NCBI GenBank assembly: GCA_964515555.1
Contig: CAZEVY010000008.1
Span: 35,913-99,912 of the forward strand
Direction of reading: 5' to 3'
Length of the DNA stretch: 64,000 bases
Origin: CAZEVY01 sp964515555
Lineage (GTDB): Bacteria; Acidobacteriota; Terriglobia; Bryobacterales; Bryobacteraceae
The notes under the pieces are model-generated. The model did not search any database, had not been told where the DNA came from, and was given only the letters and a program-made list of their open reading frames with translations. Position 1 is the stretch's first letter. Every line of letters starts with the position of its first letter. Made by a program: the position numbers and the translations under genes. Of this stretch, positions 58,589-64,000 are shown in pieces.

Positions 58589-59555
58589 AGTCGCGCCACA
58601 CCGAGTGGATGTGGTTGTTGTTGTTCTGCGTGTTGTCGTACTCGATCAGGAACGTCGGCCCCTGAATGCGGTAGTAGTGGGGCTGGCCGCGGTCGGCGCC
58701 GCCGAGCCAGGCGAAGTGCACCTTATCCATGCCGGACTTCTTCACCGCCTCCAGGCGCGCCGAGCCGAGATCCTCGGGCATGTTGCCGGCGTACTCTTCG
58801 ATGACCGCCATGAGCATGTCGGCCTGCTTGCGCGTGAGCTTGTTGGCCGCGATCCCCTTGGGGTCGACCGGGCTCGCCTTGAGGCTGTTCATGCTGACGA
58901 TGTCGCGCGGCGCCACCGGGTCCAGGTGCGCGAGAGGCTTCTGCTTGGCGTCCAGTGCGAGCAGCAGTTCACGGGCGAGGTCCTCTTCGCGGGCGAGCGC
59001 GCGGAAGCCCTGTCGCGGACCGCTCTTGATCTCAGCCGGGTTGGCGCCGAAGAAGGTCGGCGAGGAGGCCACCACCTGGCCGTTCACGACCGTGTAGTTC
59101 AGCGCGACGTGATGGCCCTCGAACCGCCAGCCCCAGGTCTTCGAGGACGACGGCTCGCCGAAGACCGTGAAGAAGTAGCCGGCGGGATCGCGCCGGCCCT
59201 TGGTGTCGTTCTCCTGCACACGAAGCACCGGCTCCAGGCTCAGAATGTTGCCGACCTTCACGTAGCCGCTCTGGCTCAGGCCGGTGGCTAGCAGCGCTTC
59301 GGCGAGCGCGCGCTGTCCGGGGTCCATTTCGCGCAGCGGCAGGCCCTTGCGCTCGCGCGGGATGAAGTGCCAGTTGAGACGCTCCTTGTCGTCGGCCGCA
59401 AAGGTCGCCTTGGTCTTCTGGTCGGCCGAAAGCATACCGAGGAAGTTTCCTGCGGCGCTCGCCATGGCGGCGCTCGACTTGGTTCGCTGGTACGCCGCCG
59501 TCAGCGCCATCGCGCTCACCGCGATCATCGTCAGCCGCAGGACGTTGTGTCTCAT
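58521..59555 (-). CDS. DUF3500 exported protein
   Basis: 344 residues, N-terminal signal-anchor (MRHNVLRLTMIAVSAMALTA). Features of DUF3500 (widespread, no assigned function) include ATFAADDKERLNWHFIPRER, TWGWRFEGHHVALNYTVVNG, and the C-terminal HFAWLGGADRGQPHYYRIQG with FLIEYDNTQNNNNHIHSVW, rich in His/Asn. GAGGAG lies nine bases before the ATG and a TATAAT sits further up (about 59572-59577), so this gene has an ordinary leader, unlike many others here. Confidence 0.9.
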   Translation of the reverse strand: MRHNVLRLTMIAVSAMALTAAYQRTKSSAAMASAAGNFLGMLSADQKTKATFAADDKERLNWHFIPRERKGLPLREMDPGQRALAEALLATGLSQSGYVKVGNILSLEPVLRVQENDTKGRRDPAGYFFTVFGEPSSSKTWGWRFEGHHVALNYTVVNGQVVASSPTFFGANPAEIKSGPRQGFRALAREEDLARELLLALDAKQKPLAHLDPVAPRDIVSMNSLKASPVDPKGIAANKLTRKQADMLMAVIEEYAGNMPEDLGSARLEAVKKSGMDKVHFAWLGGADRGQPHYYRIQGPTFLIEYDNTQNNNNHIHSVWRDFNGDFGADLLTAHYRMFHVARR

Positions 59556-59620
59556 GAGATCTCCTCGGGCGAATTATATATCACGGGGGCGGGCGGGCAG
59601 GCGGTAATGGGGCGGCGTGA

Positions 59621-59672
59621 TGTGGCGGCGCAGTGTGGCAACACGGTGTGGCGGCGCGGTGTGGCGGCGTCC
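59621..59672. repeat. four tandem 13-bp repeats
   Basis: Four contiguous 13-base units beginning TGTGGC: TGTGGCGGCGCAG, TGTGGCAACACGG, TGTGGCGGCGCGG, TGTGGCGGCGTCC (59621-59633, 59634-59646, 59647-59659, 59660-59672). They lie between the divergent DUF3500 gene and the outer-membrane barrel gene and end about 40 bases before the latter's start. A run like this can vary in number by slippage and alter promoter geometry. Confidence 0.7.
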
Positions 59673-59713
59673 GGTTTTGTGGCAAACTTGTAGGGTCGTA
59701 AAACGGGGACCAA

Positions 59714-60970
59714 ATGACGAAGATTTCTTTTTCCGCGACGCTGCTATGGGCCGCCCTGCCCCTGGCCGCCCAGGCTCCGGCGACGCGCGCCGCCGAGATC
59801 GAAGCCGCGCGCGACAAAAAGGCTCAGGCCCTGGCCGTCGAGGAAGTGTCCAAGGGCGAGAGCCGACTGCTCTATATCAAGGAAGGCAAGGTGCTGGAAC
59901 GCTTCAGCGCCGGCGTGGGAGGATTCCGCGCCAAGCTCGGCGGCATGGTCACCGGCGGCGGATTCGGCATCGGCCCCGAGTACCTGCGCGAGGACCTGGC
60001 GCGCGGCGAGCTCATGTTCCGCGCTTCGGCGCAGCGTTCGCTGCGCGGCTACAGCAAGTACGACCTGGAGTTCGGCGCTCCCAGCGCGGCGCACGATCGG
60101 CTGAAGTTTCAGTTCCTGGGGGTGCATCATAATTACCCCGGCATCGGCTACTACGGACCGGGGCCGGACTCCGAAAAAACCGGGCGCAGCAACTATCGCC
60201 TGGAGGAGACGGCCGCCGACGGCCTGTTCGCCGTCAAGCCGCTGCCGCACGTCTGGTTTGGAGGAACGGGCGGCTACCTGTGGGTCAACACCGGACCGGG
60301 GACCGACAAGCGCTACATCTCCACCGAGCGCCAGTACACGCCCGCTCAGGCGCCCGGCATCGACCGTCAGACCAACTTCCTGCGCTACGGAGCCTTCGGA
60401 CAGGTGGACTATCGCGACAATCCCCTCGGGGCGCGCAGCGGCGGAAACTACACGCTGCGCTTCGACCGCTACATGGATCAGAACCTCTCGCGCCACGATT
60501 TCGACCGCGTCGAGGTGGAGTTGCAGCAGTTCATTCCGTTCTTCAACAAGCGGCGCGTGATCGCCCTGCGCGGCAAGACCGCGCTGACGTATCTCGACCC
60601 CGGGCAGACGGTGCCGTTCTACCTGCAGCCGGTGCTGGGCGGATCAGACGATCTGCGCGGCTTCCGCACCTTCCGCTTCCACGACATGAACTCGATGGTG
60701 ATGAACGCCGAGTACCGCTGGGAGACTTTCAGCGGCATGGACATGGCGATTTTCGCCGATGCCGGGAAGGTGTTCACGCGCAAGGCGCAGCTGAACTTCA
60801 AGGACCTGGAATCGGCGGTCGGCGTGGGGATGCGCTTCAACGCGCGCAACGCGGTGTTCCTGCGCATCGATGTGGGGTTCTCGCACGAGGGCTTCCAGGT
60901 ATGGTTCAAATTCGGCGGGGCCTTTACGCAGCGGCCCTTCGGATCGTCCGTGCCGGCGCACGTGCAGTAG
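59714..60970 (+). CDS. BamA/TamA-type outer-membrane beta-barrel (Bac_surface_Ag) without POTRA
   Basis: 418 residues with signal peptide (MTKISFSATLLWAALPLAAQ). From about residue 60 the protein is a chain of amphipathic beta strands. The second half matches the surface-antigen barrel: LPHVWFGGTGGYLWVNTGPG, VPFYLQPVLGGSDDLRGFRT, where GGSDDLRGFR resembles the conserved VRGF/Y loop of BamA, and a final strand ending FKFGGAF. The N-terminal region is too short for POTRA domains. First gene of a three-gene cluster with eight bases to the next. Confidence 0.85.
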   Translation: MTKISFSATLLWAALPLAAQAPATRAAEIEAARDKKAQALAVEEVSKGESRLLYIKEGKVLERFSAGVGGFRAKLGGMVTGGGFGIGPEYLREDLARGELMFRASAQRSLRGYSKYDLEFGAPSAAHDRLKFQFLGVHHNYPGIGYYGPGPDSEKTGRSNYRLEETAADGLFAVKPLPHVWFGGTGGYLWVNTGPGTDKRYISTERQYTPAQAPGIDRQTNFLRYGAFGQVDYRDNPLGARSGGNYTLRFDRYMDQNLSRHDFDRVEVELQQFIPFFNKRRVIALRGKTALTYLDPGQTVPFYLQPVLGGSDDLRGFRTFRFHDMNSMVMNAEYRWETFSGMDMAIFADAGKVFTRKAQLNFKDLESAVGVGMRFNARNAVFLRIDVGFSHEGFQVWFKFGGAFTQRPFGSSVPAHVQ

Positions 60971-60978
60971 GAGGCGAC

Positions 60979-62586
60979 ATGAGGAACCCGATTCTCACTG
61001 GACTCACCGCCGCGGCCCTCATCGCGCTCCCGGCCGCGGCCAAGCGCTTTTACGACGACGATCCCATCGAGCGTGAGCCGAGGCCGCGCAACGCCGAGAA
61101 GATCAAGCCGCGCAAGCTGAGCGACTACTACGACTTTTTTTCCAACTCCTTCGGCAAACTCGGCGAACAGCACACCAAGACCAAGCGCTACCCGGCCCAG
61201 GCCGTGAACACTCTCGGCGACGCGCCCGACAGCGCCTGGTACACCAAGCGCCATTACTGGCGGCGGATGTCGATCGCCGAGCTGGTGCGGGGACCGGGCG
61301 ACCAGAACGCTCCGTCGACAGACGGCAAGTGGAAAGTGGTGGCGGCCAAGTCCGAGGGCATCACGCCGGGATTTCAGATCGTCGACAGCAAGGGCCGGCG
61401 CTACCTGCTGAAGTTCGATCCGAAGAGCAATCCCGAGATCGCCACCTCGGTCGACACCATCGGCTCGAAGCTGTTCCACGCGCTGGGCTACAACGTGCCC
61501 GAGAATTACATCGTCTCCTTCAGCGAGGATCAGCTGGAGCTGACCGACGATGTGCAGCTCCGCGACGCGCTGGGGCGCGCGCGCACGATGACCGGGCGCG
61601 ACCTCACCGAGCTGCTGATGCGCGTCAACCGGGGAGGGGACCGCCGGTACCGCGGCACCGCCAGCCTCCTGCTGCGCGGACAGCCGGTGAAGGAATTCCG
61701 TTACTACGGCACGCGCAAGGACGATCCCAACGACGTCGTTCCGCACGAGCACCGTCGCGATCTCCGGGGCCTGAGCGTTTTCTGCGCGTGGCTGAATCAC
61801 GACGACTCGCGCGCCATCAACACGCTGGACATGCTGGTGGAGGAAGGCGGCGTGCAGTTCATCCGTCACTACCTCATCGATTTCGGATCGATTCTAGGGA
61901 GCGCCAGCAACGGACCGAACTCGGAGCGTTCGGGCTTCGGCTACCTGTTCGAAACCAAGCCGGCCGCCGCCCAGCTCTTCTCGCTGGGGCTGTGGTCGCC
62001 CAAGTGGGCGCGCGCCGATTTCGGCGACTTCCCGTCGGTCGGCAAATTCGAGGCCGACGCCTTCGACGCCGAGAAATGGGTGCCCGAGTATCCGAATCCG
62101 GCCTTTTCCAACCGGCTGCCCGACGATGGTTTCTGGGCCGCCAAGCAGGTGATGGCCTTCACCGACGACGAGATTCGCGCCATCGTCAAGACCGGACAAT
62201 ACTCGGATCCGCGCGCCGAGCAGTACGTGATCGAATGCCTCATCAAGCGGCGCGACAAGATCGGCCGGGCGTTCTTCGCCCGGGTGCTGCCGGTCGACCG
62301 CTTCGAGGTGCGCGACGGGCGCCTGACGTTCGACGATCTGGAAGTGAGGCACAAGTTTGTTGCGTCGCGGAACTACACGGTGGCCTGGTCGGTGTTCGAC
62401 AACGATAAGGAGACCTCGACGCCCATTCCCGGCGAGACGTCGATGACCGCGCCGGCGGCGCGCATCCCCGAGGGCGGTTATCTGGCCACCGCGATTCACG
62501 GCGGCGACGCGAAGAAGTCGGTGACCGTCTACCTGCGCAAGCGCGGGGGGCGGCTCCAGATCGCGGGCGTCGATCGCTCGTGGTAA
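60979..62586 (+). CDS. exported protein with a kinase-like fold signature
   Basis: 535 residues, signal peptide MRNPILTGLTAAALIALPAA. Motifs recall the protein-kinase/HipA/PI3K superfamily. Lys145 in RYLLKFDPK resembles the ATP-binding lysine. Glu153 in NPEIATSVDTIGSKLFHALG sits at the helix-C position. NHDDSRAIN (273-281) has the D-x4-N spacing of a catalytic loop. DFG at 301-303 (HYLIDFGSILG) follows. I assign the fold from these motifs alone. With a signal peptide it would act in the periplasm or outside, where ATP is scarce. GGAGG precedes the ATG; the phosphatase-like gene overlaps its stop. Confidence 0.6.
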   Translation: MRNPILTGLTAAALIALPAAAKRFYDDDPIEREPRPRNAEKIKPRKLSDYYDFFSNSFGKLGEQHTKTKRYPAQAVNTLGDAPDSAWYTKRHYWRRMSIAELVRGPGDQNAPSTDGKWKVVAAKSEGITPGFQIVDSKGRRYLLKFDPKSNPEIATSVDTIGSKLFHALGYNVPENYIVSFSEDQLELTDDVQLRDALGRARTMTGRDLTELLMRVNRGGDRRYRGTASLLLRGQPVKEFRYYGTRKDDPNDVVPHEHRRDLRGLSVFCAWLNHDDSRAINTLDMLVEEGGVQFIRHYLIDFGSILGSASNGPNSERSGFGYLFETKPAAAQLFSLGLWSPKWARADFGDFPSVGKFEADAFDAEKWVPEYPNPAFSNRLPDDGFWAAKQVMAFTDDEIRAIVKTGQYSDPRAEQYVIECLIKRRDKIGRAFFARVLPVDRFEVRDGRLTFDDLEVRHKFVASRNYTVAWSVFDNDKETSTPIPGETSMTAPAARIPEGGYLATAIHGGDAKKSVTVYLRKRGGRLQIAGVDRSW

Positions 62587-63875
62587 ATCGTGGAGCGGGC
62601 CCACGGCCCGCGGCGGCTGCCCGACTGGCGGGCGTTCCGGCCCTGCTGTTGTCCTTTGCCCTCGCTCTCCACGCCGCTCCCGCGAAGTTCTTCGTCCAGG
62701 TCGGCGATCTCCAGCCGACCTCGGCGCTGATCGCCTGGGGAACCACGGCCGGCGACAACACCATCGGCCGTCAGTCGCCTTCGCATGGAAAGGCAATCGT
62801 ACGCATCGACGGGCGCGAGCTCGCCGCCGAGCGCGAGAACTGGGTGCGCGTCACGGGGCTGACGCCGGATCGCGATTACCCCTACGAAGTCTGGCTGGGC
62901 GGAGCGAAGATCGGCGGCGGAAGCGTGCGCACCTGGCCGGTAAAGTCCGACAAGCTGGCGTTTTTCGTCATCGGCGACTACGGCAACGGAAGCGACGCGC
63001 AGCGCCGCGTCGCCGGAGCCATGGTGAAGGCCTTCGAGGCCCGCCGCAGCGCCAACCCTGTCCGCTTCGTGCTGACCACGGGCGACAACCTGTACGCCAA
63101 CACGTTCCTGGGCGTTCCGGTGTCGCGAACCGGCGACCGGGACCGGGACTGGGAGTCGAAGTTCTACGTCCCCTACCAGCGGCTGCTGGCGGAGATTCCT
63201 TTCTATCCGGTGCTGGGGAATCACGACGGCAACGAGTCGGAATCGGTCGGGGATCTGGCGGCGTATCTCGACAATTTCTTTTTCCCCGGCGGCGAGCCGG
63301 CGCGCTACTACAAGTTCGGTTTCGGCGGGCTGGTGGACTTCTTCGCGCTGGACACCACCACCAACACCCCCATCGGCCCTCTTACGCCGGCCTACGCCAA
63401 GGACGGGCCGCAGTTCGCCTGGCTGCTGAAGTCGCTGGAGGAGTCGCGCGCGCCCTGGAAGATCTCCTATTTTCATCACCCGCCGTTCACGGGCGGGCCG
63501 CGGCACGAGCCCAAGCTCGATGAAATTCAGCACATCGTCGACGCACTCGGAAAGGCGAACGTGCGGGCGGTTTTTAACGGCCACGAGCACAACTTCCAAT
63601 TCAGCTTCGTCGACGAGCGGACGCGCGGCGTGCAGTACATGGTGACCGGCGCCGCGGGCGAGCTGCGCGGCGAGAACATCCGTAACGGGCTGGCGGCGGC
63701 TCACATCGCCGGCTGGGCGGCGCAGCGGCATTTTCTGCTGGTGGAGATCGAGGGCGAGTCGATGCGGGTTCACCCGCTCAGCGACCATCCGGTGAAAGTG
63801 CGCGATCGCGAGGGGAAATCCATCGCCATGCCGCTGATCGTTCCCCGGGAGCCTCCCGCCCAGCCCGCGCGATGA
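62580..63875 (+). CDS. purple acid phosphatase-like metallophosphoesterase, exported
   Basis: 431 residues from GTG 62580, overlapping the stop of the previous gene. An N-terminal hydrophobic segment (VPALLLSFALALHAAPAKF) follows a basic start. A fibronectin-like domain (about 40-115, DLQPTSALIAWGTTAGDN) is followed by the phosphoesterase core: FFVIGDYGNGS, TTGDNLYAN, LGNHDGNESES, HHPPFT and NGHEHNFQ, the full five-motif dimetal set. These proteins hydrolyse phosphomonoesters at neutral to acidic pH. Position suggests it opposes or completes the reaction of the kinase-like protein before it. Confidence 0.9.
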   Translation: MVNRGAGPRPAAAARLAGVPALLLSFALALHAAPAKFFVQVGDLQPTSALIAWGTTAGDNTIGRQSPSHGKAIVRIDGRELAAERENWVRVTGLTPDRDYPYEVWLGGAKIGGGSVRTWPVKSDKLAFFVIGDYGNGSDAQRRVAGAMVKAFEARRSANPVRFVLTTGDNLYANTFLGVPVSRTGDRDRDWESKFYVPYQRLLAEIPFYPVLGNHDGNESESVGDLAAYLDNFFFPGGEPARYYKFGFGGLVDFFALDTTTNTPIGPLTPAYAKDGPQFAWLLKSLEESRAPWKISYFHHPPFTGGPRHEPKLDEIQHIVDALGKANVRAVFNGHEHNFQFSFVDERTRGVQYMVTGAAGELRGENIRNGLAAAHIAGWAAQRHFLLVEIEGESMRVHPLSDHPVKVRDREGKSIAMPLIVPREPPAQPAR

Positions 63876-63902
63876 CGTGGCGCCGGGGCGGGATCTAATC
63901 GC

Positions 63903-63940
63903 CGCAGATGAACGCAGATAAACGCAGATAGGAACGCAGG
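63903..63940. repeat. CGCAGAT tandem decamers
   Basis: CGCAGATGAA (63903-63912), CGCAGATAAA (63913-63922), CGCAGATAGGAA (63923-63934), CGCAGG (63935-63940). The element lies in the gap between the phosphoesterase gene and a convergent gene end. I recognise the motif as one seen dispersed in intergenic regions of many unrelated bacterial genomes; its origin is unclear. Confidence 0.7.
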
Positions 63941-63969
63941 GCGGCGTTCAGTCGATCCCGGGCATTCCC

Positions 63970-64000
63970 TCAGCGGCCGAGAATCAAGTCGCGGAACTCG
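63970..64000 (-). CDS. C-terminal end of a gene entering from the right edge
   Basis: On the minus strand the last bases read EFRDLILGR followed by TGA at 63970-63972. An in-frame tail of nine codons is too short to identify, but the arrangement (convergent with the phosphoesterase, repeats in between) fits the end of a real gene. Confidence 0.3.
   Translation of the reverse strand, partial: EFRDLILGR

Noticed and set aside
1..64000. CRISPR arrays, rRNA, tRNA genes or replication origin
   Set aside because: I looked for regularly spaced repeats, conserved rRNA segments, T-loop-like motifs and DnaA-box clusters and saw none.

Overview
The window is high-GC bacterial DNA from a didermic organism: it encodes an LptF/LptG-type LPS export permease, a BamA-type barrel and a Wza-type export protein. 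Several families are typical of Acidobacteriota, especially the Solibacter/Bryobacter group: an ADOP-type MacB/FtsX permease, an S46 dipeptidyl-peptidase, TPR proteins, DUF3500, DUF1579 and beta-propeller proteins. This placement rests on gene content only. Two runs of exactly 100 N (1975-2074, 4594-4693) mark scaffold joins, so this is a draft or metagenome assembly. I saw no rRNA, tRNA, CRISPR array or intact insertion sequence.

Layout. 1-16.2 kb holds mostly single genes: a partial LysR regulator, TPR proteins, a GAF-GAF-ANTAR regulator, secreted beta-propellers, a zincin, a nucleotidyltransferase pair, FtsB/DivIC, CutA, an S46 peptidase joined to a ceramidase-like protein, ExbD and an orphan RHH antitoxin. 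16.3-22.4 kb holds glmS and purS, divergent from a polytopic membrane protein, then an ADOP permease. 22.4-27.4 kb is a leftward five-gene operon (tldD, tldE, an anchored protein, a receiver domain fused to a secreted domain, DUF167). 27.5-33.4 kb has a polytopic membrane protein, a fused LptF-LptG, an epimerase-like protein and a less GC-rich two-TM gene overlapping a 36-codon proline-rich ORF.

34.1-50.1 kb is an exopolysaccharide operon read rightward with mostly 4-base overlaps. It runs: export protein, chain-length protein, CapD/WbpM-type dehydratase, DegT aminotransferase, sugar transferase, ligase/polymerase, flippase, four tandem paralogous acyltransferase-like genes, a second DegT protein, a GT4 glycosyltransferase and a GH128-like hydrolase. 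Together these can make, flip, polymerise, modify, export and trim one surface polysaccharide. 50.1-64 kb holds a ParD/ParE-type pair with a broken toxin, DUF1579 plus an S9 peptidase, an ECF sigma/TM protein/secretin-like trio, a Lon-substrate-binding-domain protein, a sulfatase, a DUF433/DUF5615 pair with a broken toxin, a TIM-barrel isomerase, DUF3500, and a three-gene envelope cluster (outer-membrane barrel, exported kinase-like protein, metallophosphoesterase).

Two patterns cross the window. At least fifteen start codons lie 6-8 bases after a -10-like hexamer, which suggests widespread leaderless transcription. Three antitoxin-like genes are intact while their toxins are frameshifted or absent. 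The best candidates for undescribed biology are the exported kinase-like cluster, the two-TM plus proline-rich micro-ORF pair, the four tandem acyltransferase-like paralogues and the receiver-secreted fusion.
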